Below, piece by piece: positions 17,959-26,876 of a stretch of 64,000 bases of DNA. The stretch lies in assembly GCA_001897855.1 (NCBI GenBank), contig MKUO01000007.1, positions 330,079 to 394,078 on the forward strand, written 5' to 3'. Both the position numbers and the translations under genes were made by a program. A model generated the notes under the pieces. It did no database searches, had not been told where the DNA came from, and saw only the letters and a program-made list of their open reading frames with translations. Each line of letters begins with the position of its first letter. Position 1 is the first letter of the stretch. The DNA is from Bacteroidetes bacterium 43-93 (GTDB lineage Bacteria; Bacteroidota; Bacteroidia; Chitinophagales; Chitinophagaceae).

Positions 17959-19013
17959 TGCTGCGTTTTGTGGCACGGCGCATCCGGTACAGCCTGTTTG
18001 TTTTATTAGGTGTAGTAACACTTGTGTTCTTCCTGTTCAATGTGCTGTCTGACGATCCTGCGCGTTTGGTCATGGGGCAGCGCGGAGATCTTGCATCGCT
18101 GGAAAATGTGCGTAAGGACCTGAACCTGGACAAGCCTGTGTTTACCCGTTACCTGCTTTATCTCAATGATATATCACCGCTCAGCATCTACCGGAATAAT
18201 GCCGAAGCAAAAGCGAGATATCATTATCATATTATACTGCCATTAGGGAAAAATGCCCTTGTGCTGAAAAATCCCTACCTGGGCCGCTCTTATCGTACAC
18301 GGCGAGAAGTGAATGTGGTACTCACAGAGGCCTTACCAGGTACTATTATACTGGCATTGGCAGCTATTACATTTGCTACTTTGATAGGCATACTTTTGGG
18401 TGTATTAGCTGCGTTGAGAAAAGATACCTGGTTAGATGCGTCTGCCATTGCCGCCAGTGTCGCGGGGGTGTCTATGCCATCTTTCTTTGCGGCATTACTG
18501 ATCGCCTATTTCTTCGGTTATCTATTGCATGATTACACGGGCCTTGATATGACCGGCAGTTTATGGGAATATGATGCGCTAACGGGAAGGCACATAGTGT
18601 GGCGCAATCTTATACTGCCTGCCCTGGCGCTGGGCATCAGGCCGCTGGCTATTATTACGCAGCTTACGCGCAGCGCGTTACTGGATGTATTGTCGCTTGA
18701 CTATATACGTACCGCGTATGCCAAGGGGTTGTCTACTACCAAAGTTATCTTCAGGCACGCATTACCTAATGCATTGAATCCCGTTATAACAGCGGTTTCC
18801 GGATGGATGGCTGAATTGCTTGCAGGGTCATTCTTTGTAGAATACATCTTTGGCTGGAAGGGTGTGGGAAAGCTTACGGTGGATGCCCTGGATAAATTTG
18901 ATTTTCCTATCGTGATGGGATCAGTGCTACTTACAGCGGCAATTTTTATTGTGGTAAACCTGCTCACTGATATGGTATATGGCATCATGGACCCGAGGGT
19001 AAGGTTGCAGTGA
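17958..19013 (+). CDS. DppB-type ABC transporter permease
   Basis: 351 residues, GTG start overlapping the previous stop by one base. It shows the family's N-terminal TM (YSLFVLLGVVTLVFFLF), the SDDPARLVMGQRGD motif, a soluble insertion, and the EAA-type loop in YIRTAYAKGLSTTKVIFRHALPNAL, where the ATPase docks. Peptide/nickel permeases normally act in pairs with a DppC-like partner, ATPases and a binding protein; none is beside this gene, so it is an orphan here. Other subunits may be encoded elsewhere. Confidence 0.88.
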   Translation: MLRFVARRIRYSLFVLLGVVTLVFFLFNVLSDDPARLVMGQRGDLASLENVRKDLNLDKPVFTRYLLYLNDISPLSIYRNNAEAKARYHYHIILPLGKNALVLKNPYLGRSYRTRREVNVVLTEALPGTIILALAAITFATLIGILLGVLAALRKDTWLDASAIAASVAGVSMPSFFAALLIAYFFGYLLHDYTGLDMTGSLWEYDALTGRHIVWRNLILPALALGIRPLAIITQLTRSALLDVLSLDYIRTAYAKGLSTTKVIFRHALPNALNPVITAVSGWMAELLAGSFFVEYIFGWKGVGKLTVDALDKFDFPIVMGSVLLTAAIFIVVNLLTDMVYGIMDPRVRLQ

Positions 19014-19126
19014 TATTAGTTTTTGAAGTGTCGCATGCTAAAAAATGGTTTACAAAACAACTTTAACTTCAATGTTACCAAATCATTAATTCTATATTAT
19101 TTCTTTTTTACACGAATTAGCGAAAA

Positions 19127-19134
19127 TACTTTTG
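19127..19134 (+). promoter_or_regulatory. TAnnTTTG box of the porin gene
   Basis: TACTTTTG is an exact match to TAnnTTTG. It ends 7 bases before the ATG at 19142 and 16 before the ATG at 19151, so the second start fits a short leader better. Confidence 0.55.
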
Positions 19135-19150
19135 CACTCAAATGATACTG

Positions 19151-20473
19151 ATGCAGAAGAAATTTTACATTATCGTTTTTTTGATTGTGATGTCCGGTGT
19201 TGCGAATGCGCAGTCGTACTATATGCAAATGATTGATACGACGACAGATATGGGCAGGAAGCTGGTAGGGATCTGTCAGAATTTTGGCCCTCTCAGGTTT
19301 ACCGGGTATGTGCAGCCGCAATTCCAATGGGCTGAAAGTAAAGGGGCAAAAACCTTTGAAGGAATAGATTTCGCGCCGAATTCTAACAACAGGTTTATGA
19401 TGCGCGAAAACAGGTTGAAAGCAGAATATTATTACACCAATAAAGCAAATCAGCTTGTTTCTTACATGGGTTTTCAGCTGGAAGCTACAGAAAGAGGTGT
19501 TGCGATACGTGATATGCACCTGCGATTGTTCGAAAACAAATGGAGGATGTTTTCTATCAATGCCGGAATGTTTAACAGGCCATTCAGCTATGAGCTGAAC
19601 CTGTCTTCAGCTGATCGCGAATCTCCGGACAGGGCCCGTATGTCGCAAACGTTAATGCGCACAGAACGCGATATTGGTGCATCCATTACTTTTGAGCCCA
19701 GGGGCTATAAAACATGGTTTATGAACCATATCAAGGCCGATGTAGGTGTGTTTAACGGAGAAGGGCTGACGGCGACAACAGATTTCGATAGCTATAAAGA
19801 TATAATAGGCAGGGTAGCAATAAAACCATCGAGGATAGAGCCTTTGCACATGGAAATTGCCGCAGGCACATCTGTACTTTATGGCGCATTAGGCAGCCAA
19901 TCTCCGTGGGTATATAGTACTACTGCTGATGTGGTACATGGGTATGCAATAAAAGGTGATTCAACGCCTAACCACGTAAATGAAGCTAGGCCACGCCACT
20001 ATTATGGTGCGGATGTACAAATAAGGTTCCCATCAAAGAAATGGGCTACAGAGATAAGAGGAGAGTGCATTATCGGTACGCAAACGGCTGTGGCAACATC
20101 TTCAGAAACTCCGGGAACATACCCTATTAATGCAACAGGGATTTACCAGCCATTATATACGCGCCCGTTTAATGGAGCATACTTCTATTTTCTGCAAAAT
20201 ATAGCGAGCAGTAAGCATCAACTGGTTGTAAAATATGATTGGTTTGACCCGAATAGCAGGGTAGCCGGTATGCAGGTATCATCTGCGGCAGGATTCAGCG
20301 CTGCTGATGTTCGTTTCCAGACATTAGGAATCGGCTATGTATATTACGCTAACCCGCATGTGAAGTATATGGTATATTATGATATAGTGAAGAACGAATC
20401 GACTAACGTTACCGGCTACACCGGTGATCTTAAAGACAATATACTTACCTGTCGTATACAATACCGATTTTAA
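19151..20473 (+). CDS. phosphate-selective-type porin (OprO/OprP-like)
   Basis: About 440 residues. The start at 19151 gives a clean signal peptide (MQKKFYIIVFLIVMSGVANAQ); the track start adds three residues. The mature chain is a long beta-barrel with porin O/P features: RFTGYVQPQFQWAE near the N-terminus, RENRLKAEYYYTNKANQLVSY, and a C-terminal strand ending CRIQYRF with terminal Phe. It forms a trimeric channel in the outer membrane. It precedes a DUF47 protein and a PHO4 transporter, which supports anion or phosphate uptake as its role. Confidence 0.85.
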   Translation: MQKKFYIIVFLIVMSGVANAQSYYMQMIDTTTDMGRKLVGICQNFGPLRFTGYVQPQFQWAESKGAKTFEGIDFAPNSNNRFMMRENRLKAEYYYTNKANQLVSYMGFQLEATERGVAIRDMHLRLFENKWRMFSINAGMFNRPFSYELNLSSADRESPDRARMSQTLMRTERDIGASITFEPRGYKTWFMNHIKADVGVFNGEGLTATTDFDSYKDIIGRVAIKPSRIEPLHMEIAAGTSVLYGALGSQSPWVYSTTADVVHGYAIKGDSTPNHVNEARPRHYYGADVQIRFPSKKWATEIRGECIIGTQTAVATSSETPGTYPINATGIYQPLYTRPFNGAYFYFLQNIASSKHQLVVKYDWFDPNSRVAGMQVSSAAGFSAADVRFQTLGIGYVYYANPHVKYMVYYDIVKNESTNVTGYTGDLKDNILTCRIQYRF

Positions 20474-20558
20474 TTAAACTTGAATTAAATTAAATATAAC
20501 TGAGGGTTAAGTAATCATTAAGTTTTTGTTACGGCTTTTTTGCCCTGTTAAACACGAA

Positions 20559-20566
20559 TACATTTG
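20559..20566 (+). promoter_or_regulatory. TAnnTTTG box of the DUF47-PHO4 operon
   Basis: TACATTTG is an exact match to the -7 consensus, with a TTG 16 bases upstream in a T-run as a possible -33 element. The DUF47 ATG lies 29 bases downstream. Confidence 0.55.
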
Positions 20567-20595
20567 CGCTCAAATCCACTATTAAATAAATAAAT

Positions 20596-21243
20596 ATGGC
20601 TTTTGGATCTTTTATGAAAATATTCCTGCCTAAAGACAGGGTATTCTATGGATTGTTTGAAGAGGTAAGTTCTAACCTGACTCATATGACGGATCTGTTT
20701 TCGTCTGCGGTGAAAGAACAGGATATAACCAAGAGGAATACTTTGCTGAGAGGCCTGGAAGAGTGGGAACATAAAAATGACGAAGTAACACATAAGATAT
20801 TCATAGAACTCGGCCGAAACTTCATCACACCGTTCGACAGGGAAGATATTCACTACCTCGCTACTTCTCTTGATGATGTAGCAGACTTTATCTGGGGAGC
20901 GGGTAAAAGGATGATGAACTACTATATTGATGATATAGATGAAACTACACATGAATTTGCGTCGATCATCAACCGATCTATAAAAGCACTAAACAAAGCT
21001 GTTTACGGATTGCGCGACATGAAAGACCTGCGTTCGCTGACAGAAGCCTGCGTGCTGATAAACAGCCTGGAGAATGAAGGTGATGATGCGCTGGATAAAG
21101 GTATGATGCAATTATTCACCTCCAATACCAACGCGGTGGAGATCATTAAGAAAAAAGACCTCTATCAGATGCTGGAAATTGTTACCGATAAATGTGAAGA
21201 TGCAGCAAATGTGATAGAATCTATTATCATTAAATACGTTTAA
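20596..21243 (+). CDS. DUF47/PhoU-like phosphate transport regulator
   Basis: 215 residues, all helical, soluble, the standard DUF47 length. It shows the PhoU-like pattern: LEEWEHKNDEVTHKIFIELGRNFITPFDREDI, then DDVADFIWGAGKRM, and a second half with LENEGDDALDKGMMQLF. The acidic clusters bind metal in the PhoU fold. DUF47 proteins are regularly encoded just before PHO4 permeases and are thought to regulate them; here the spacing is 18 bases, so this is one operon. Confidence 0.92.
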   Translation: MAFGSFMKIFLPKDRVFYGLFEEVSSNLTHMTDLFSSAVKEQDITKRNTLLRGLEEWEHKNDEVTHKIFIELGRNFITPFDREDIHYLATSLDDVADFIWGAGKRMMNYYIDDIDETTHEFASIINRSIKALNKAVYGLRDMKDLRSLTEACVLINSLENEGDDALDKGMMQLFTSNTNAVEIIKKKDLYQMLEIVTDKCEDAANVIESIIIKYV

Positions 21244-21261
21244 TAACGTCGGCACCATTTT

Positions 21262-22935
21262 ATGTTTACATTTCTTATAGTAATTATAGCGTTAGCACTG
21301 ATATTTGACTATATCAATGGTTTTCATGATGCGGCAAACTCTATAGCAACTGTTGTATCCACAAAAGTACTTACGCCATTCCAGGCGGTCATGTGGGCGG
21401 CATTCTTCAACTTCCTGGCGTATTTTATTTTCCAGGATCATGCGGTAGCAAATACTATTGGTAAAACGGTGTTCCCTGAATTTATTACCCTGCCGGTGAT
21501 ATTTGCGGGGTTAATTGCATCAATTGCATGGAACCTGCTCACCTGGTGGTATGGGATCCCGTCCTCTTCTTCGCACACGCTCATAGGTGGTTTTGCGGGC
21601 GCTGCTGTGGCGCATGCTTATATGACCAAAGGTTTCATAGCCTTTAGTTCTATCGTAGAGCTGGAAAAGATCACCAAAACCGTACTTTTTATATTCCTGG
21701 CACCATTGGTAGGTATGGTCATATCTATCTTCATTACGCTTGTTACCATTATGCGTAATGTTTGGTTGCGGATACTGATCATCATCGTTGCCAATGCATT
21801 AACATGGATGTTGTTTCTGAATTTTCAAACAGGCAAAATCCATGAAAACTTTTCCAAACTTTATCAAATAGATAAGTATAAGAAAGAAGTAAGCAAAGAT
21901 CCCGGTGAAGAAAATAAAGCGAAACTTGAAAAAGCGGAAGCTCAATACAAAATGGCTGTAGGCTTTGCAAGCAGTTATGAGTCTGAAGGCGCGGAAAAAG
22001 TAGCAGATGAGATAAGTGCGTCAGGAGCCTTTAAACCACTGGAGGCAAATAAAGTAAAACAAGCGATCAATAATACCTATAATATTGACAGCCTGAAAAG
22101 GATCGCCTTAGATGATGCTGCATTGAAACCCTACATAGAGCAGCTAACAGCAACGGTAAATAAAACCAAGCCATACCAAAATATGTATGGCACAGTACCC
22201 AATGCCGCGCTTGCTGATTCTTTAAGTGCCATGCTGGCGCTGACACCGGGGCAGAGAGAGCGTTTGTATAATGAAATAGCCAAGATAGATGTGCGCAAGG
22301 ATGTGATCAAAGAATTGAAGAAATCTGATAATTCATTGATCCGTTATTCTATTGCGGGAGGATCCCTGATTTTTATATTATGCTACATATATGTAGATGT
22401 GCTCCGCGAACCAAGTGCATCGCGCAAGGCCAATATGTTTAAAAGATTACAGTTGCTTTCATCAGCTGCATTGAGTCTTGGACATGGAGGTAGTGATGCC
22501 CAAAAGGTAATGGGTATCATTGCAGCAGCATTCGTTGCGTATAATGGACATAAATATCCTGACACCAGTGTGGCGCTGCGGGAACTGGGCTGGGTGCCTC
22601 TTATATGCTACACCGCGATAGCCGCAGGTACCCTTAGCGGTGGCTGGAAGATCGTAAAAACAATGGGGTCGCGCATTACCAAAGTAACCCCACTGGAAGG
22701 TGTAACGGCAGAAACAGCAGGCGCCATGACCTTGTTTGTAACTGAACAAATGGGCATACCTGTATCTACAACTCACACCATCACCGGTGCTATCATAGGC
22801 GTAGGCGCTACTAAACGCCTGTCGGCTGTAAGGTGGGGGGTAACCATCAACCTGCTATGGGCATGGATACTAACCATACCGGTAAGTGCGCTGTTGGCAG
22901 GTATCTTTTATGTGATCACATCGTGGTTCGTATAA
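21262..22935 (+). CDS. PHO4/Pit inorganic phosphate transporter
   Basis: 557 residues. Two PHO4 repeats are visible: the first with FDYINGFHDAANSIATVVST and GIPSSSSHTLIGGFAGA, the second with LGHGGSDAQKVMGIIAAA and GIPVSTTHTITGAIIGVG. Between them (about residues 190-350) lies a charged helical insertion (YKKEVSKDPGEENKAKLEKA), which is common in Bacteroidota forms and presumably faces the cytosol or periplasm. It moves metal-phosphate or phosphate with H+ or Na+ across the inner membrane. It ends at a good terminator. Confidence 0.95.
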   Translation: MFTFLIVIIALALIFDYINGFHDAANSIATVVSTKVLTPFQAVMWAAFFNFLAYFIFQDHAVANTIGKTVFPEFITLPVIFAGLIASIAWNLLTWWYGIPSSSSHTLIGGFAGAAVAHAYMTKGFIAFSSIVELEKITKTVLFIFLAPLVGMVISIFITLVTIMRNVWLRILIIIVANALTWMLFLNFQTGKIHENFSKLYQIDKYKKEVSKDPGEENKAKLEKAEAQYKMAVGFASSYESEGAEKVADEISASGAFKPLEANKVKQAINNTYNIDSLKRIALDDAALKPYIEQLTATVNKTKPYQNMYGTVPNAALADSLSAMLALTPGQRERLYNEIAKIDVRKDVIKELKKSDNSLIRYSIAGGSLIFILCYIYVDVLREPSASRKANMFKRLQLLSSAALSLGHGGSDAQKVMGIIAAAFVAYNGHKYPDTSVALRELGWVPLICYTAIAAGTLSGGWKIVKTMGSRITKVTPLEGVTAETAGAMTLFVTEQMGIPVSTTHTITGAIIGVGATKRLSAVRWGVTINLLWAWILTIPVSALLAGIFYVITSWFV

Positions 22936-22969
22936 CGGCAAATAGCCATCTTAACAGGAAATTAATTGA

Positions 22970-22995
22970 AAAAGGTGCTTAGAAAGCACCTTTTT
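22970..22995 (+). terminator. terminator of the phosphate operon
   Basis: Stem AAAGGTGCTT / AAGCACCTTT with a 3-nt loop followed by TT, 35 bases after the transporter stop. Confidence 0.8.
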
Positions 22996-22998
22996 CGT

Positions 22999-23006
22999 TA
23001 CTTTTG
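22999..23006 (+). promoter_or_regulatory. TAnnTTTG box of the helicase gene
   Basis: TACTTTTG matches the -7 consensus and starts right after the terminator; the ATG follows 32 bases later. Confidence 0.5.
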
Positions 23007-23038
23007 GAGATTGCCTTTTTTAGACTGGAGATTCAGAG

Positions 23039-26000
23039 ATGTCCTTACCGCCTGTACTTAAACACGTATACAACCATGGCACAGAAGAAGTAATACGCCG
23101 GGGAAAGAAAATTTTCTACACCGGGGGCGTACAAATGCTTGATGTGGATCACCTGCTGGAACAAGTACGTTTCAGGGTCAGGAACGATGTGTATCAGAAC
23201 TACTACACAGTAACCGTTAATAAATTCCTGGATACCAGGAACTTATCTGTTCGCTGCCAGTGCCCGTATAACATGGGCGATATATGCAGGCATGAGGTAG
23301 CCGCATTATTTCAGCTAAACGATATACTGCAAAGCGGCTTTTTTGAGAATGCAAATATTACCTATGATCAGAAGCACTCTGTAGTGAGAATGCGCCAGGT
23401 AACTATGCAGATGCTGAGAGTATTTGCATCGTCTGATATTATTGATAAAGCCACTATGTGGGCGGCATCTAAAAAAGCCATCATAGTAAAAGGAAAGAAC
23501 GACCGTATAGAAGCCGAAGTGCCCGATGGCGAACAAACCTATAAAGTAGTACTGAAACAAAACGAAGACAGGTATTTTGACACATCCTGCGGTTGCGATG
23601 AAAAGGAATTTCCGCTGTGCATACACAAGGCTACTTTATTTATTCAAATATTGAATGCGCATGGTCCGCAGTACTTTCAGACGGTGCGCGACTGGGATGA
23701 GCAAAAGAACAAGCTTCTTGCATTATATGGATATAGCCTGAACGATGACCTTACCAATAAATTTGAATTTACCTACAAAGATGGTAAGCCATTTTTGCGC
23801 GTATTAGACCCTACTATACAGAAGGTGCAACGGCCATTAGATGTTGCCACGCCGGTGAAACAACAGGCAGCGCAGGTCGTTAATACAATCACTAAAGAAC
23901 CTGCACCTAAAGAAGAAGATATAAAGCGTTTGGGAATAGTACTGGACCCATACGGCAACCTGTATCCCAATGTAAACGTAATGCTGGTAGCAGGACAAAC
24001 AGATGAAGATGGTACTAAATTCATTAATGGAATAGACATACTGGAGCTGGGACAATATGTAAACCCGCTGCAGTTTAAAGATAACGAGCGTGAATTGTTG
24101 CCTATCGCCCGCAAGTTCATGCCTGATGAAACGCTTCGGTACTTAAAGAAGAACCTGCCTTTCGGCGATTTCATTGATGATATCGAAGTGATGTTTAAAG
24201 AGCATCCTACCGAAGAAGTAACGGAACAGATATGGGAATACTTGTTGCCAAAGTATCAAAAGCTGCTGGAACGTTATAAGGATCACGGCCTCTGCTTTAT
24301 AAAGGGGCAAGGAAAAAGGCTCAGTTCGAAAGATATTGAACCTGTTGCCTTCTCTACAACTAAAGTTGCCCCGCAATTAAGCGTTACAAAAAGAGAAGGA
24401 AGCTATCATATAGAGCTATCATGGATAGTGAATGAAAAATATGTACCGTTTAAGAACGTGCTGCAACTGAATGCCGGGTTGCTGATGCATGATTATACGG
24501 TATATGCCCTGGCCAATGTAGCACAGGTGAAGATAGCAGAACGCCTGCTGCCGGATGGTGAGTTGGAAATTTCAGCAGAAGAATGGCCTGCCTTCCTTAA
24601 CGATACCGTGATGCAGTGGAGCCAGCTGATGCATATAAACTTTGGCGACGAAATTGTAGAACACATAGAAAAGACAGCACCGGTGAACCGCCTGTATTTG
24701 CAGGAAAAGGAACAGGTGCTGGTATTACAGCCCGCTTTTTCTTATGGCGGAATAGAGATAAAGTGGGGATTTTTTGGTGACGTTATAGAACCCAAAGACG
24801 GCATCATAAAGGTGATAAGAAGGGATGAGGTAGCTGAGCAGGCCTATATACAAATGCTCCGCACCCTGCATAGCGATATACAGCAGAACGGAAGAGAACA
24901 CTTTTTTTACATGCCGGCTACGGCGGTGCTTGCCAATAATTGGTTCTTCCGGTTTGCAGAGGTAATGAAGGAATGGAATGTGGAGCTTTTTGGATATGAT
25001 GAGCTGAAAACATTGAGGGTAAGCACCTACAAGCCGGATACCCGGATATCTGTAAGCAGCGGTATAGATTGGTTTGATGCAACGGTGGAGATAGTTTTCG
25101 GTGATCAGAAAGTATCGCTGATAGATGTGAAAAAGGCGCTATCGCAAAAGCAGAATTTTGTAAAGCTGGGAGATGGCTCGGTAGGGCTATTGCCTGAAGA
25201 CTGGATTAAGAAATATGCCCTGCTGATAAAGATGGGCGAAAACAAAGGCGGCAGCATCAGGTTGAAGAAATATCACTTCAGCGTATTGGATGAGTTGTTG
25301 GCCGAAGTAGATGAAGAGGAACTGCAGAAAGAACTGGAAGAGAAAAAAGAACGCCTGGTAGATATCATAGAGAACGACTACAGTAATATAAAACCACCTG
25401 CACAGTTGCAGGCTACATTAAGGCCTTACCAGCAGGCAGGTTTTCAATGGCTGCTATTCCTTAAAGAAGCAGGCTGGGGTGGTATCCTTGCAGATGATAT
25501 GGGTCTTGGTAAAACGGTGCAGGCACTTACTTTGTTCCAGCACTACAAAAACGAGCACCCCGATGCAAAGTTTCTTGTGATATGCCCAACAACACTGATG
25601 TATAACTGGGAGAATGAGATCAAAAAGTTTACACCTGAGCTTACCCATTTTATTCATCACGGGCCTAAGCGTATGGCCTCATTACGGTCATTTGAACCAT
25701 TTGATGTGATCATCACTACATATGGTACTATGCGTAGTGATATTAAAGTATTCAAAGAAATTTCTTTTGACTACGTAGTACTGGATGAATCCCAATCTAT
25801 AAAAAACCCTCAGTCGCAGGTGGCTAAGGCGTCGTTATTACTTAATAGCAAGCACAGGCTTGCATTAAGCGGTACCCCTGTGCAGAATAATACATTTGAC
25901 CTGTTTGCGCAGATGAACTTCCTGAATCCGGGTATACTGGGCAGCAGGGAGTTTTTTATGAATGAATTTGCGACTCCGATAGATAAGTTCCAGGAAGATG

Positions 26001-26806
26001 AGGTGAAGCAGCAATTGCGGAAAATCACTTACCCGTTTTTGCTGAGGCGTACCAAAGAACAAGTTGCTAAAGACCTGCCTGAAAAAACAGAGATGATCCT
26101 GTATTGCGAAATGGGTGATGAGCAGCGTAAGATATACGACGCGTATCGCAATGTGTACAGGGAGCAGATAATGGGCATGATCGAGGAGCGAGGTGTGGAG
26201 CGATCTACCATGCATATATTGCAAGGGCTTACCAGGCTGCGCCAGATATGCGACTCACCTGCTATCTTAAATGAAGCAGAACGTTTTCATAACTACTCCA
26301 TTAAGCTGGATGAGCTGACGCGTGAGATAACTGAAAATGTAGGCAATCATAAGGCACTAATATTTTCGCAGTTCCTGGGGATGCTGGACCTTATAAGAAA
26401 GGAACTGGAAGCCAGGGGCATACCGTATGTATATTTTGATGGCAGCACGTCTGCAACCGATAGGGAGAAAGCCATTAAAGAATTCCAGGGGAACGAAAGC
26501 TGCAGGGTATTCCTGATATCACTGAAGGCAGGTGGTATAGGTTTGAACCTGACTGCTGCTGATTATGTATATATTGTGGATCCGTGGTGGAACCCAGCGG
26601 TGGAGCAGCAAGCTATAGACCGTACGCATCGTATAGGACAAACGAAAAACATCTTTGCATACAGGCTGATATGTAAGGATACGATCGAAGAAAAAATGCT
26701 GACCTTACAGGAGCGAAAACGCGCCCTTGCCAATGAATTGGTTTCTGACGACAACGCATTCCTTAAGAGATTGACCAAAGAAGATATAGCTTACCTGCTG
26801 AGCTAG
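23039..26806 (+). CDS. SWIM-finger SNF2-family helicase
   Basis: 1255 residues. The N-terminus has a SWIM zinc finger (VRCQCPYNMGDICRHEVAAL, near residue 72-90) and a second SWIM-like CxC...CxH (CGCDEKEFPLCIHKA, near 185-200). A long beta-rich region follows. The SNF2 motor occupies about 785-1250: motif I DDMGLGKTVQAL, motif II LDESQSIKN, motif III ALSGTPVQNN, motif V AGGIGLNLTAAD and motif VI RTHRIGQT. It should translocate on double-stranded DNA and remodel protein-DNA contacts; the zinc fingers probably bind DNA or protein. Transcribed alone from its own promoter to a bidirectional terminator. Confidence 0.93.
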   Translation: MSLPPVLKHVYNHGTEEVIRRGKKIFYTGGVQMLDVDHLLEQVRFRVRNDVYQNYYTVTVNKFLDTRNLSVRCQCPYNMGDICRHEVAALFQLNDILQSGFFENANITYDQKHSVVRMRQVTMQMLRVFASSDIIDKATMWAASKKAIIVKGKNDRIEAEVPDGEQTYKVVLKQNEDRYFDTSCGCDEKEFPLCIHKATLFIQILNAHGPQYFQTVRDWDEQKNKLLALYGYSLNDDLTNKFEFTYKDGKPFLRVLDPTIQKVQRPLDVATPVKQQAAQVVNTITKEPAPKEEDIKRLGIVLDPYGNLYPNVNVMLVAGQTDEDGTKFINGIDILELGQYVNPLQFKDNERELLPIARKFMPDETLRYLKKNLPFGDFIDDIEVMFKEHPTEEVTEQIWEYLLPKYQKLLERYKDHGLCFIKGQGKRLSSKDIEPVAFSTTKVAPQLSVTKREGSYHIELSWIVNEKYVPFKNVLQLNAGLLMHDYTVYALANVAQVKIAERLLPDGELEISAEEWPAFLNDTVMQWSQLMHINFGDEIVEHIEKTAPVNRLYLQEKEQVLVLQPAFSYGGIEIKWGFFGDVIEPKDGIIKVIRRDEVAEQAYIQMLRTLHSDIQQNGREHFFYMPATAVLANNWFFRFAEVMKEWNVELFGYDELKTLRVSTYKPDTRISVSSGIDWFDATVEIVFGDQKVSLIDVKKALSQKQNFVKLGDGSVGLLPEDWIKKYALLIKMGENKGGSIRLKKYHFSVLDELLAEVDEEELQKELEEKKERLVDIIENDYSNIKPPAQLQATLRPYQQAGFQWLLFLKEAGWGGILADDMGLGKTVQALTLFQHYKNEHPDAKFLVICPTTLMYNWENEIKKFTPELTHFIHHGPKRMASLRSFEPFDVIITTYGTMRSDIKVFKEISFDYVVLDESQSIKNPQSQVAKASLLLNSKHRLALSGTPVQNNTFDLFAQMNFLNPGILGSREFFMNEFATPIDKFQEDEVKQQLRKITYPFLLRRTKEQVAKDLPEKTEMILYCEMGDEQRKIYDAYRNVYREQIMGMIEERGVERSTMHILQGLTRLRQICDSPAILNEAERFHNYSIKLDELTREITENVGNHKALIFSQFLGMLDLIRKELEARGIPYVYFDGSTSATDREKAIKEFQGNESCRVFLISLKAGGIGLNLTAADYVYIVDPWWNPAVEQQAIDRTHRIGQTKNIFAYRLICKDTIEEKMLTLQERKRALANELVSDDNAFLKRLTKEDIAYLLS

Positions 26807-26830
26807 CAGAAATTAGTAAGTACAAAAATG

Positions 26831-26860
26831 AACAGCCTCCCACCATGGGAGGCTGTTTTA
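26831..26860. terminator. bidirectional terminator
   Basis: Perfect 11-bp stem AACAGCCTCCC / GGGAGGCTGTT with T-rich flank on the plus side and A-rich on the other. It serves both the helicase and the convergent LamG gene. Confidence 0.85.
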
Positions 26861-26876
26861 TAAGATGCTGATATAA

